This document shows positions 22,860 through 35,254 of a stretch of 64,000 nt of DNA, piece by piece. The notes under the pieces are model-generated. The model was not told the DNA's origin. It worked only from the letters and a program-made list of their open reading frames with translations, and ran no database searches. Each line of letters begins with the position of its first letter. Position 1 is the stretch's first letter. The position numbers and the translations under genes were made by a program. Source of the DNA: Nephrocerus scutellatus (lineage: Eukaryota > Arthropoda > Insecta > Diptera > Pipunculidae); the NCBI GenBank assembly GCA_947095585.1, contig OX352762.1:9775969-9839968 (forward strand). Direction: 5' to 3'.

Positions 22860-24370
22860 GTTAAAATCGAAAACGTTAAGGTTTAAGTTAACTTTCCGCA
22901 GCATACAGAAAATTGGTTCATTAGAGTCGTACATGGTGCGGTGTATCGGTAGATAGATGAGAGGCGGGTATCGTAGATAACAAGGTGTAGTACTAAAGAA
23001 TATCGAGTTGCAAAGAGACGCACAATCGACGCACCCTAAGAGGAGAAAAAATTTCACCAATGTCCCTGCGTTCCTCAAGGGTTTTCAAGTTTATGACGTT
23101 GAGGCGGTCATGGAAAAATAAGATGATTGTAGACCTCAAAGAGCAAATCGGAGAGTACGACCATGCTTGATTAGCGTACCCGAAGAGGGGGCGGATAAAG
23201 GTTATGTAGAGGGATCTGTTCACATAAGGGTTGGAAAATTCTTTGGACAGTGTCAAGTGATGAGTTGGCTTTAAAAATTATTCCATCAATATGAGAACGG
23301 AAATTTAGCACAGAGTTACAAAATATGCTGAGATCACGAAAAGATTACACGCGGCATATGGGTTGGCCGTGGAGAAGGTAATATCGGAGACGCATTTGCG
23401 TGACAAGGTCTTAGTTTGGCTAAGCAATATTTGATGCACCAGGTCGAGAAACTAATTAGGTCTTGCTGAAGAACCCAGAAGTCTTGTGAAGAAGAAATGG
23501 GTTTGAAAATTTTGGTATCGTCAACGTAGAGAGAGAGGGTGGAGTTTTTGATAACCCTATCAAGATAATGAATAGTTAGGATAAAGACAACGGGGCCTAG
23601 ATGGCTGCCTTGTGGGACAACACAGGTTGCCAAAATTTTCGCCAATTGTCGACTGATTTCAGGCGAACATTATAAAGACGGTTTTCCAGATAATAAGATA
23701 TCCATTTTAACAATATGGGTTCAAAACCGAGGGCAGACAATTTAAAAAGAATTAACTGATGAGATATCTTATCAAAAGCCTTACTGAAATCAGCAGCAAG
23801 AACGTCGACTTCGTTGCCAATCTCTAAGGGTGAAAGGGCGAAGGTTACGAATTCAACGATGTTGGTGGTGGTTGATCTACCTTCCAGGAAGCCGTCTGGG
23901 CTGGCGGAAAATAAGAGACATGCATTGGAAGCTTTGGCTTCGTATAACATACTTTCGAAGAGATTGGTTATATGAGAAAGTTTAGTAATAGGGCGATAGT
24001 TTGTAACATAATTCTTTGATCTTTTTTGTGTATCGGGTTTATGAGAAAGGTCTTTCTCATCTGAGGAGATCCTCCTTGTGATTGGCGAAAGAGATAAAAA
24101 AGAGGGAGGGAGAGACTTGAGGAACACTTTTAATGAAATTTGGAAAGACCATCTGTGTCAGGTAAGAGTTCATCCTTAACTTATTTTAGTTAACAGTATT
24201 GGTCCAAGAGTTTAAGTGAGATAAAGACCAGAAGTTAAGTAGGTGATTAAAATTAGAGGGGTCCGGTACGAAGGAGTTTTCGGCGAAAGACTGTTTGGAA
24301 AATGTAGCAAAAAAGTTGGCAGTGGTATATAGATCTATTGACGATGTGTACAATTCCACCTTTTGCAAGG
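22860..24370 (-). mobile_element. Jockey/CR1-group LINE, RT region, decayed
   Basis: The minus strand shows a full run of RT landmarks: NYRPITKLSHITNLFE (about 24000), PDGFLEGRSTTTNIVEF (about 23880), VLAADFSKAFDKISHQLI (motif A, about 23780), and WISYYLENRLYNVRLKS (about 23680). VPQGSHLGPVVFILTIHYLD (23560-23620) and SLYVDDTKIF (23510-23540, the YxDD active site) follow. The C-terminal part ITFIRPLFGYANQAW is at about 23170-23215. The frame breaks between 23597 and 23645 and again near 23330-23260. RNase H is absent, as expected for Jockey/CR1 types. Confidence 0.85.
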
Positions 24371-24374
24371 TAAC

Positions 24375-27300
24375 ACTTAAAAGTTATTGACACCATCATG
24401 CTGCCAAACTGGCTATGTCACATATTTCGTTATGTAGGAGTAGGAGGAGGAGAAATAAGCTCTCATCAACTATCTTTGCAGATATACGGCCTGCGTATTC
24501 TAGACTCCGCACTGTTTCACTTAACACATATATAGGAACTGTCCTGATAGAAGTATCAAAATGTCATCTGCGCTAGTTTTCTTCTGAGGATTTTTAAAAA
24601 ATATAAAGCTGACTGTCACTCCTACTCAATTCGTGGGTTTCTAAAAATTATAAAACTGTCTGTCAGAATTAGACATAATAATTATATGGTATGGCATGGT
24701 AGATATCATCTGCTCGGAATGGGCTTTCTTATAAGAAGTAAACGAATAAAACCCTAGAAGATCAATCAGTCGATCTGGAACTCCAGTCAGCCCTTATTAT
24801 GACAAGAAATTCATTCTGTTGGATATGAAGGCAAAAATAGGTAGCATTTGGAATGGAGACGGTCAATTGTGGTACCACTTTTCCTCATTTTAAGACCTAA
24901 TAACATACAGAAAATGACACATGGTTTTAGTTAAACCAATTATCGTCCAGTATTGTAATCTATTGTTAAACTTTCTGTGAAGATGGGAAAAAAAACAAAA
25001 TCCTCAGCCAATCACTACTGCCTGTTACTACTATGGTCATTAGAAGGAGTTGCAATGTTCATTATAACTTAAAATGCAATCAGTATGGCCTGCCTGTGAA
25101 ACAAAATAAGAACTCCTTCTCTTCTCGAGCATCGTAACCATTAGCGAAACTGATTGAAAATATCCAAGAATAATGACATTAAGACACCCCTTGTCGAAAG
25201 GACGAAATACAGAAACAACTTTCTGGTATTATTTATCAAATCCTTGATGAAGAACCATCGCTTAGATGCTGCGTCCGAAGCATCATAAGGCGCACCCAAC
25301 TCCCACATTTATTATGAAAAGAACCAAATTACAATATTGCTTTATGGAGCGATAATCCTTACACATGTCGTACTTTGCGCAGTGCGTTATTTTCACTACG
25401 AAGGGGGACAACCACTCATATTAACGCAGCAAGAGGTCTATGGCCGCCACCCTCTGCCTCAATCGCATATTCACTCGGAACTCCGGATAATGTTATTCCG
25501 ACTAATAAGCAATAAATTTAATAAACGCACTCCATCAAGATATTGCGCGCCATCCAGACAATGCATCCTTCGAGGATTCTTGTTGCGTTGCGTTCAAGTG
25601 GATTTTGCTGTCAGTGGGAATGGCCAATGGCCAACGCATTTTTGGCCATAATTCATGCAGTGTTGTGCCCGCCGGAACTGTCGGGGCACTTTCAAACTAA
25701 ATGTATAGATGGATAGCTGGAGTTGCTCGCAACAATGATGAGTAGAAAATCTGTTCGTAGCCGGATTGCGATGGGGTGGGTCATCCCTTGGGCGTACAAC
25801 ATCTCCCATTGCGAGTCGAGTCGGGTGAGTAAATAAATTATAAGCCAACAAAACGCGCCACTGGATAGAGGATGCCATCAAATAGATAAATGAGTAAGTG
25901 AATGAGTGAATGAGTGGGTTCATGTGGGGGTATCTGTACCAGCAGCAGTATTCTCATTCAGTGCATTTGAGCCTACACAATTTTTAGTTACATACCAGAG
26001 GTCCGCACTGGCGGCGACGATGTCACTTCCAATAAATGACGACGACATTTATGTTGTGAAATTGCCCTTCTGGGGACATAATGATGAAATTTATGACTCG
26101 AATTTAATGTGGATAATCGCCTCGAATCTCCTAAAGGACAGAACAACAACTATGGCTGCCACTACTACTGTCTGTCGCGTTGTCGACAATCGACAATGCA
26201 ATTTAACTGATTTTATATCTCTCTGCAGGACACAGGATACTTTTTATTTATTTGGATAAAATAATTTGTTGCCATAGCGTAGTGTGTGAGTAGGTTTAGT
26301 CGCAATAAAAATTCAGAGAGCTGTCACTTTACTTCCTTGCTATTTTCGTAATTACTGGGGAACGTTTTTTTGCGGGCAACTGATCACTGATGCGCCAAAA
26401 GAAAAAGATTTTCAGGGTAGCGAATAAAAATCGAAAAACAAAACATCGTTGAATATGGTAAGCGAATTGTGGTAACTGACAATCTACCTAAGCTACAAAG
26501 ACGCACTTGTGATTATGTTGTTTTGAACATAGGCATGTCCCTGATTCAAATGAATGACACATTAATAAGACGTAGCTATATTATCCATTACAAGATCTGC
26601 ACCAACGCCAAACAGAACACTAATATCAACAACATCTGAGAAATAAATATGGAAACATATGTAGCAATGCCTGCTCATAGGAAACCCTTGTTACCTGAAT
26701 TGAGTTGCACAATGTGATATTCAGCAATATAGGCAGCGTTAATTTGTTTGCCACCAGCAAAAATTAATTCATAAGCAGGAAGTTAATCTCATGGGATGAC
26801 GTTATCAGAGAAACCCGGGACATCCTTCTCATTGGTCATTGCTGTCTAAACAAATGACACTGCGCTAATATCCACTACTACTGATTTTAGACAAAAATTT
26901 ACTCGGAGCTCTTTGTGAATAGGCCAAATAAAAACACCGCCGAGTTTCTTTTAGGAATATCTAGAAGGAACTGTCGGAGCAGGGTCGGTTTATCTACAGG
27001 GCATTACCTGACTGAAAATCATATGTTCAAGTTCGGATTGATATTCTACCCAATGTCCTCTATGTAGGAATTAAACCGTAGATTTCCAGGCTGTGAATGA
27101 ACGTTTTTGGAAGGGATATAATAATAACGATCGTAGAAGTACGATCAAGTCCTTCGCTAACTAAAGACAATGAAAAATTTGATTAATGAACTCACTGAAA
27201 ACGAGTACAATAGTCCGACGGTCCTAGTGTTCTTTTGTGGTTTCTTTTGGATTAATACAACTACTCACCACAACTATCTAAATTCACTCTACCCGTGAAA

Positions 27301-27475
27301 GAGAGCGAATGCATTCGTGAAACGAATTAGAAATACTGCCTCGTCATCAATTACAACGTTCATACACAATGACATTCCAAATGACAATCTTCCTACTTAA
27401 CATTAACATTACGCAACTAGCTCAAAGTTACCAGATTGCGCGTTGTCGCCGCGTGTACTTTCAAGAATCGAATTT
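24375..27475. other. Unassigned, apparently low in repeats
   Basis: Three kilobases in which I recognise no coding domain, tandem repeat or dispersed repeat. A 117-codon open frame at 25906-26259 (+) lacks any family pattern or splice context. This could be intronic or intergenic unique DNA. Confidence 0.45.
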
Positions 27476-27479
27476 TCTG

Positions 27480-27667
27480 TGGGACAAATCTACATTCGTA
27501 CTCGCCAAGTAGCGTCAAGTATTGAATGATCTCAACATTCATAAATATGCTGGGCCTGATGGTATCCCTGCTATAGTTTTGCAAAAGTGTTCTTCAACGT
27601 TAGCTTTGTCACTGCGCAGGCTTTTCCATTTCTCTTATTTTTCTGAAGTAGTCCCAAAAGAAAAGAA
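27480..27667 (+). mobile_element. Jockey/CR1-group RT fragment
   Basis: The plus strand reads LNDLNIHKYAGPDGIPAIVL followed by LRRLFHFSYFSEVVPK, the conserved start of a non-LTR RT domain. It is cut off at VVPK by the (GGTCTT)n array, so the array sits at the truncation point. Confidence 0.8.
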
Positions 27668-28970
27668 TTGGTCTTGGTCTTGGTCTTGGTCTTGGTCTTG
27701 GTCTTGGTCTTGGTCTTGGTCTTGGTCTTGGTCTTGGTCTTAGTCTTGGTCTTGGTCTTGGTCTTGGTCTTGGTCTTGGTCTTGGTCTTAGTCTTGGTCT
27801 TGGTCTTGGTCTTGGTCTTGGTCTTGGTCTTGGTCTTGGTCTTGGTCTTGGTCTTGGTCTTGGTCTTGGTCTTGGTCTTGGTCTTGGTCTTGGTCTTGGT
27901 CTTGGTCTTGGTCTTGGTCTTGGTCTTGGTCTTGGTCTTGGTCTTGGTCTTGGTCTTGGTCTTGGTCTTGGTCTTGGTCTTGGTCTTGGTCTTGGTCTTG
28001 GTCTTGGTCTTGGTCTTGGTCTTGGTCTTGGTCTTGGTCTTGGTCTTGGTCTTGGTCTTGGTCTTGGTCTTGGTCTTGGTCTTGGTCTTGGTCTTGGTCT
28101 TGGTCTTGGTCTTGGTCTTGGTCTTGGTCTTGGTCTTGGTCTTGGTCTTGGTCTTGGTCTTGGTCTTGGTCTTGGTCTTGGTCTTGGTCTTGGTCTTGGT
28201 CTTGGTCTTGGTCTTGGTCTTGGTCTTGGTCTTGGTCTTGGTCTTGGTCTTGGTCTTGGTCTTGGTCTTGGTCTTGGTCTTGGTCTTGGTCTTGGTCTTG
28301 GTCTTGGTCTTGGTCTTGGTCTTGGTCTTGGTCTTGGTCTTGGTCTTGGTCTTGGTCTTGGTCTTGGTCTTAGTCTTGGTCTTAGTCTTGGTCTTGGTCT
28401 TGGTCTTGGTCTTGGTCTTGGTCTTGGTCTTGGTCTTGGTCTTGGTCTTGGTCTTGGTCTTGGTCTTGGTCTTGGTCTTGGTCTTGGTCTTGGTCTTGGT
28501 CTTGGTCTTGGTCTTGGTCTTGGTCTTGGTCTTGGTCTTGGTCTTGGTCTTGGTCTTGGTCTTGGTCTTGGTCTTGGTCTTGGTCTTGGTCTTGGTCTTG
28601 GTCTTGGTCTTGGTCTTGGTCTTGGTCTTGGTCTTGGTCTTGGTCTTGGTCTTGGTCTTGGTCTTGGTCTTGGTCTTGGTCTTGGTCTTGGTCTTGGTCT
28701 TGGTCTTGGTCTTGGTCTTGGTCTTGGTCTTGGTCTTGGTCTTGGTCTTGGTCTTGGTCTTGGTCTTGGTCTTGGTCTTGGTCTTGGTCTTGGTCTTGGT
28801 CTTGGTCTTTGTCTTGGTCTTGGTCTTGGTCTTGGTCTTGGTCTTGGTCTTGGTCTTGGTCTTGGTCTTGGTCTTGGTCTTGGTCTTGGTCTTGGTCTTG
28901 GTCTTGGTCTTGGTCTTGGTCTTGGTCTTGGTCTTGGTCTTGGTCTTGGTCTTGGTCTTGGTCTTGGTCT
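27668..28970 (+). repeat. (GGTCTT)n hexanucleotide array 1
   Basis: About 1.3 kb, about 217 units of TTGGTC/GGTCTT, almost perfect. The few variants are ttagtc units near 27741, 27789, 28371 and 28383, and a tttgtc unit near 28809. Long open frames in every reading frame (SW, VL, RP, DQ or TK dipeptides) are a by-product of the hexamer. Confidence 0.98.
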
Positions 28971-29483
28971 TCTCTCTGCTAACATTGTCCTGAGTGACTT
29001 GGATGTCTTCTATTGTGTTCGGTAGTAAAAGTCATGTTCCCCGGAAGGATGATTGCTTCAAATCATTTAAAAGGACACAAACATGACTTGCATTTCGATG
29101 TCAGTGGATAGAGTGCATAGTATGTTGGTTGGGTATGTAGTATTTATGTCCAACTGTAGAAGTGAGGATTTGAGAAATGTTGTGAATAATTTTGCAAAAT
29201 GATTTAGTGTCAAGGAAACCAAAAAGGCCTCTATTTTAAAAATGAAAGAGGGTATTTGGTAGACTTGAGCAAAGACAAAGACTAAATTTTAAAACAAGGT
29301 CCAATTCAATCGGTAGAGGGAAATAAACACACGTATTAATGCCTTCTTTTATTTACTTAGAGTTTAGGAGAGAGCTGCTTCCATGCTGAATGCGGGATAT
29401 GACTATCATCGAACAGTTAGCGGAAACTTATTATGTTACAGTGTTCCAGTAAAGTTTCCCAACATCATGAAAGAGTTATACTG
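28967..29483 (+). repeat. Duplicated 517-bp block, copy 1 (between two hexamer arrays)
   Basis: Same orientation and about 99% identical to 31677-32194; the visible differences are one indel and about six substitutions. The left edge shares only 'gtct' with the array and the right edge only 'ctg', so the block is bounded on both sides by GGTCTT repeats. No terminal inverted repeats or open frame are visible. Confidence 0.95.
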
Positions 29484-29936
29484 GTCTTGGTCTTGGTCTT
29501 GGTCTTGGTCTTGGTCTTGGTCTTGGTCTTGGTCTTGGTCTTGGTCTTGGTCTTGGTCTTGGTCTTGGTCTTGGTCTTGGTCTTGGTCTTGGTCTTGGTC
29601 TTGGTCTTGGTCTTGGTCTTGGTCTTGGTCTTGGTCTTGGTCTTGGTCTTGGTCTTGGTCTTGGTCTTGGTCTTGGTCTTGGTCTTGGTCTTGGTCTTGG
29701 TCGTGGTCTTGGTCTTGGTCTTGGTCTTGGTCTTGGTCTTGGTCTTGGTCTTGGTCTTGGTCTTGGTCTTGGTCTTGGTCTTGGTCTTGGTCTTGGTCTT
29801 GGTCTTGGTCTTGGTCTTGGTCTTGGTCTTGGTCTTGATCTTGGTCTTGGTCTTGGTCTTGGTCTTGGTCTTGGTCTTGGTCTTGGTCTTGGTCTTGGTC
29901 TTGGTCTTGGTCTTTGTCTTGGTGTTGGTCTTGGTT
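29483..29936 (+). repeat. (GGTCTT)n hexanucleotide array 2
   Basis: About 75 units, with cgtggt near 29703, a gatctt unit near 29837 and degenerate units at the right end. Just after it (29949-29980) there is a short stretch in the opposite orientation (agaccaagacaagac), which could pair with the array. Confidence 0.97.
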
Positions 29937-29984
29937 TTGATTTTTCTGCAAGACCAAGACAAGACTGCAAACACAAGACCGGAT

Positions 29985-31260
29985 TCACTTATAAATGTTA
30001 TATCTTCAGCGTAGTCATTGTCTAGGGGCTGCTGAGCTAGAAATAAGGGTGGTTATAGTGTGCAGCTTTGTGGAACTCCACTTTGAGTTACAAAGTCTTT
30101 CTGTTATCATTTAATTCTTCTTAAGACCAAACAAAGTACATATTATGTAGGTAAACAAATTGAGCATTTAACGAGATTTTAAATTAATTTTAAGTAAATA
30201 TTTTTAGAAAAATATCTAGCCAGAAGTGAGTGTTTTCATTGGAATATGGGTTTGCAAAATGTTGGCTGGTGGGTTGCACTTTCCATCAGAATTTCTATTT
30301 GAAAATTAAATAACTAATTCAGGACATTGTTTAGTTTGTTTGTACTTTATTAATGGATTCTTTTTTTTTATTTCTTTAGCCGTGGTTTGCATTTTTAAGC
30401 TGACTTTTTTTTACTTTAAAAAAAAATAAACTTTAATGTGTAGTCCATTAGAAATAAATGAAAAGCTTAGAATCTTCAAAATTTAGAATTGAAAAGAGAA
30501 GTTGTCACCTACAAAGTCATTTATTAAAAGGACATGCTTAGGCAGTTAAGTATCGGCAATAATCAATTCCAAAAATCGTATTAGCGTTGAACATTAAAAT
30601 AAGAAAAGCGGAAGAAGCAGAAGTTTCATCAAAAAAGAGATGGCATTTTTAGTTGTAATGATGCGACATAAAGAAAAAAACTAAAAGCGATTAGGTGAGT
30701 TTTGTCTTCTGACATGAATGAATGAGAGACTATTATATATATGGAAAGAGCAAAGGCAATTCCACTTGTGGTAGATATCTTCAGCCAATAAATCACTTTC
30801 GAGCGCATATTTGACCTCTCCTTAATAGCACGAAACACACAGCTATACAGAAGAAGACAACAACTTCTGATACGGCACAATAATTATTATTATTTAGAGC
30901 ACCCAGCAGATTGTACGCTGCATTTCTGGTGCTTCAAGGATACATTATTGGACAACAGATCACGTATATATCTCATTAGAAACAGATATTAGCGGCAAGC
31001 TGTTACTTTGGTCATCGCCAATCGCCAATCAGCAAGCTACCGTTGCCAATTGCAAAGAAATAACTGAAATTCAAACGTGAGTATGTATCTGTATGTATTC
31101 ACATACATCTTGACTTTTCCCCACCAGTTTCGTACACGTCAGCATGTCGTACATCAGCCGGCGAAAAGCGGTGCAGCAATTGGAACACAACTAGAGTAGC
31201 ATGCGGCATGACAAGCTGCAAAATAATCATCTGATGTTGGTCAATGGAGAGTCGACTATG
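29985..31260. other. Unassigned
   Basis: AT-rich DNA between the hexamer array and a GGCT microsatellite. No coding signature was recognised. Confidence 0.45.
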
Positions 31261-31265
31261 GATGA

Positions 31266-31266
31266 A

Positions 31267-31302
<36 letters not shown>
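31266..31302 (+). repeat. (GGCT)n microsatellite
   Basis: About nine tandem tggc/ggct units. The 370 bp that follow, up to 31676, hold nothing recognised. Confidence 0.95.
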
Positions 31303-31676
31303 GTTCACATTAAAGATCCCACCTAAATTTTGAATTCAACTCGCGTAGAAAATGAATAAACGAAGACGTACACGCCATTCGAGTAGGTTCCCAGTTATTT
31401 CATTTGAAAGGACTTCAAGAATTTCGATTTGTTCCGTGATCGTGACGCGACTTACTTGAAGTTGTTATACAATGCGGCAGAATGTGGAAAAAATCTTCGA
31501 AGGCACAAAACTCTGCTACTGCTGTCGGTTGCTGCTATGTTGCGAGTAGTTAAGATGACCAAGGGACGAGCCCTTGTCCTCGTGTCACTTGACGATTTAT
31601 GATTTCCCGCCCGCGACGACAAGTTTCCCGATGACGATTTCACAGAATTCCTCCATCAAATGTTAATTGCATTTTT

Positions 31677-32194
31677 GTCTTCTCTCTGCTAACATTGTCC
31701 TGAGTGACTTGGATGTCTTCTATTGTGTTCGGTAGTAAAAGTCATGTTCCCCGGAAGGATGATTGCTTCAAATCATTTAAAAGGACACAAACATGACTTG
31801 CATTTCGATGTCAGTGGATAGAGTGCATAGTATGTTGGTTGGGTATGTAGTATTTATGTCCAACTGTAGAAGTGAGGATTTGAGAAATGTTGTGAATAAT
31901 TTTGCAAAATGATTTAGTGTCAAGGAAACCAAAAGGGCCCTCTATTTTAAAAATGAAAGAGGGTGTTTGGTAGACTTGAGTAAAGATAAAGACTAAATTT
32001 TAAAACAAGGTCCAATTCAATCGGTAGAGGGAAATAAACACACGTATTAATGCCTTCTTTTATTTACTTAGAGTTTAGGAGAGAGCTGCTTCCATGCTGA
32101 ATGCGGGATATGACTATCATCGAACAGTTAGCGGAAACTTATTATGTTACAGTGTTCCAGTTAAGTTTCCCAACATCATGAAAGAGTTATACTG
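31677..32194 (+). repeat. Duplicated 517-bp block, copy 2 (no hexamer flanks)
   Basis: Partner of 28967-29483. Here it is flanked by ordinary sequence on both sides (tttttgtct at left, cgatacaaaatc at right), so this is the likelier ancestral location. Confidence 0.95.
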
Positions 32195-32825
32195 CGATAC
32201 AAAATCCCTTCTGCTTTCCATTACCGCAATTTTGACTCTTCGTATTTTCGGGAGTCAATCAGGATAACAACTTTTCGCACCCTAAACTCGTGCTCTATGT
32301 AAAGGTATGAACGCGATTCTTGGAGGCATCTCACAAAAAAAAAAAACATTTACCCACAACGGTTAAGATATTTGCTGAGAAACACAATCTAACTCCGCTT
32401 GTAAATAAGTCTAAAGGAATTATTGTCCTGCAAATCATTCCACCAATCCCCGGACTTGTTTCTAACCTTTTGTTCTGAAAAATACTCACCAAAAAAGGTT
32501 CATCTAACCATTTGTGTAGTATCAGCCACATTCTCGTTTTGTTAAACTAATCAGTTATAGAAAACACTCCCAAAAGAAAAGCATAACAGTACCAAAAAAC
32601 GAATAAATTGACGAAAAAGTCGAGATATGGTCGTTATTATGCCGAGATAGCAACATTTATGCCGCCGCAGATACAAACATCATAACATAAAGTAGATGTA
32701 AAAAAAACTTCGTTTTTCGGGTACGAACTCTTATTTATACATCGAAAGATGCCACTCAGTCACAGTTACTTGGTAATAATCGCCAAAATATCTGTTTTTG
32801 AGGTCTAAAGTATTTTCTATTTTCC
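32195..32825. other. Unassigned
   Basis: AT-rich DNA between the duplicated block and the satellite. No coding signature was recognised. Confidence 0.45.
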
Positions 32826-35250
32826 ACGTAAAACACGCTCCACACGCGACTCGCGACATGCGCCGAACGCGGGATATCAAATCGGCCTCTGACAATGAGT
32901 TGCTCGCAAAATTTCAGCCCTCTAGGTCGTGCGAAAGGTGATAAAAAAGGACGTAAAAAACGAGAAAATGGCGGAATATTAACCCATCACACGCGCCACA
33001 CGTGACAAGCGTCATACGCAGAATATAAAAAAATGCTTTTTTGGATTACGCCATTCATAAAGTTTCAACTCTCTTTTTCATGTGGAAGGTTGCTAAAAAG
33101 GACCTCAAGTTAGTCGAAAAATAATGTCAACCAATCACATGCGCCACACGCGACACATGTCATGCGCGGAATATAAAAAATGCTATTTTGGACTTAGACA
33201 TTCATAAAGTTTCTGCTCTCTATGTCATGTGGAAGGTTGTTAAGAAGGACCTCAAAAAAGTCGAGAAAAAAATGTGAAACTATCACATGCACCACACGCC
33301 AGCCACACGCCACACGCCACACACGTCATATGCGGAATACAAAAAATGCTGTTTTGGTCTTGGTTGCTATGAAGGACCTCAAGTAAGTGGAAAAAAATGT
33401 CAACCTATCGAGCGCGCTGCACGCGACACGCGTCATACGCAGAATATAAAAAATGTTTTTTTTTTCATAAAGTTTCTGCTCTCTATGTCATGTGGAAGGT
33501 TGTTAAGAAGGACCTCAAAAAAGTCGAGAAAAAAATGTGAACCTATCACATGCGCCACACGCCAGCCACACGCCACACACCACACGCCACACACGTAATA
33601 TGCGCAATACAAAAAATGCTGTTTTGGTCTTGGTTGCTAAGAACGACCTCAAGTAAGTGAAAAAAGTGTCAACCTATCGAGCGCGCTGCACGCGACACGC
33701 GTCATACGCAGAATATAAAAAATGTTTTTTGTTCATAAAGTTTCTGCTCTCTTTGTCATGTGGAAGGTTGTTAAGAAGGACCTCAAAAAAGTCGAGAAAA
33801 AAATGTGAACCTATCACATGCGCCACACGCCAGCCACACGCCACACACCACACGCCACACACGTCATATGCGCAATACAAAAAATGCTGTTTTGGTCTTG
33901 GTTGCTAAGAACGACCTCAAGTAAGTGAAAAAAGTGTCAACCTATCGAGCGCGCTGCACGCGACACGCGTCATACGCAGAATATAAAAAATGTTTTTTGT
34001 TCATAAAGTTTCTGCTCTCTTTGTCATGTGGAAGGTTGTTAAGAAGGACCTCAAAAAAGTCGAGAAAAATTGTGAACCTATCACAAGCGCTACACGCAAC
34101 ACGCGTCATCCACGGAATGTAAAAAATTATATTTTGGACTTGACATTCATAAAGTTTCTGCTCTCTATGTCATGTGGAAGGTTGTTAAGAAGGACCTCAA
34201 AAAAGTCGAGAAAAAAATGTGAACCTATCACATGCGCCACACGCCAGCCACACGCCACACACCACACGCCACACACGTCATATGCGCAATACAAAAAATG
34301 CTGTTTTGGTCTTGGTTGCTAAGAACGACCTCAAGTAAGTGGAAAAAAGTGTCAACCTATCGAGCGCGCTGCACGCGACACGCGTCATACGCAGAATATA
34401 AAAAATGTTTTTTGTTCATAAAGTTTCTGCTCTCTATGTCATGTGGAAGGTTGTTAAGAAGGACCTCAAAAAAGTCGAGAAAAAAATGTGAACCTATCAC
34501 ATGCGCCACACGCCAGCCACACGCCACACACCACACGCCACACACGTAATATGCGCAATACAAAAAATGCTGTTTTGGTCTTGGTTGCTAAGAACGACCT
34601 CAAGTAAGTGGAAAAAAGTGTCAACCTATCGAGCGCGCTGCACGCGACACGCGTCATACGCAGAATATAAAAAATGTTTTTTGTTCATAAAGTTTCTGCT
34701 CTCTTTGTCATGTGGAAGCTTGTTAAGAAGGACCTCAAAAAAGTCGAGAAAAATTGTGAACCTATCACAAGCGCTACACGCAACACGCGTCATCCACGGA
34801 ATGTAAAAAATTCTATTTTGACTTAGACATTCATAAAGTTTCTGCTCTCTATGTCATGTGGAAGGTTGTTAAGAAGGACCTCAAAAAAGTCGAGTAAAAA
34901 ATGTGAACCTATCACATGCGCCACACGCCAGCCACACGCCACACACCACACGCCACACACGTCATATGCGCAATACAAAAAATGCTGTTTTGGTCTTGGT
35001 TGCTAAGAACGACCTCAAGTAAGTGGAAAAAAGTGTCAACCTATCGAGCGCGCTGCACGCGACACGCGTCATACGCAGAATATAAAAAATGTTTTTTGTT
35101 CATAAAGTTTCTGCTCTCTTTGTCATGTGGAAGGTTGTTAAGAAGGACCTCAAAAAAGTCGAGAAAATTTGTGAACCTATCACAAGCGCTACACGCAACA
35201 CGCGTCATCCACGGAATGTAAAAAATTCTATTTTGGACTTAGACGCTAAA
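32826..35250 (+). repeat. Satellite array with higher-order structure (monomers 131-148 bp)
   Basis: About 17 monomers can be marked by a recurring 'acctatc' anchor at about 32981, 33129, 33278, 33402, 33540, 33671, 33808, 33939, 34075, 34223, 34354, 34491, 34623, 34759, 34907, 35039 and 35176. There are three monomer types. A is 136-138 bp (ctatcgagcgcgctgc start). B is 131-132 bp, with clustered cacacgcc and 'ttttggtcttggttgc'. C is 148 bp (ctatcacaagcgct start). The order B-A-B-A-C repeats with a 683-684 bp period (33540-34222 and 34223-34906), followed by B-A-C. The first monomers (32826-33400) are more diverged. Open frames in it are repeat artefacts. Confidence 0.95.
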
Positions 35251-35254
35251 AAAA

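Noticed and set aside
25906..26259. 117-codon plus-strand frame as a gene
   Set aside because: No signal peptide, domain, promoter or splice evidence; composition looks random.
27609..28993. Long open frames of 440-458 codons on both strands
   Set aside because: They are pure dipeptide repeats (RP, VL, SW) forced by the GGTCTT hexamer. Every frame is open, and there is no gene context.
29383..30014. Five overlapping open frames of 150-190 codons
   Set aside because: Same hexamer artefact as above (SW, VL, DQ, TK, RP repeats).
33287..35221. Repeated 65-110-codon frames, and the idea of a CRISPR-like array from the regular spacing
   Set aside because: They follow the satellite monomers exactly. 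The repeats are 131-148 bp with no short-repeat/unique-spacer structure, and the sequence is eukaryotic.
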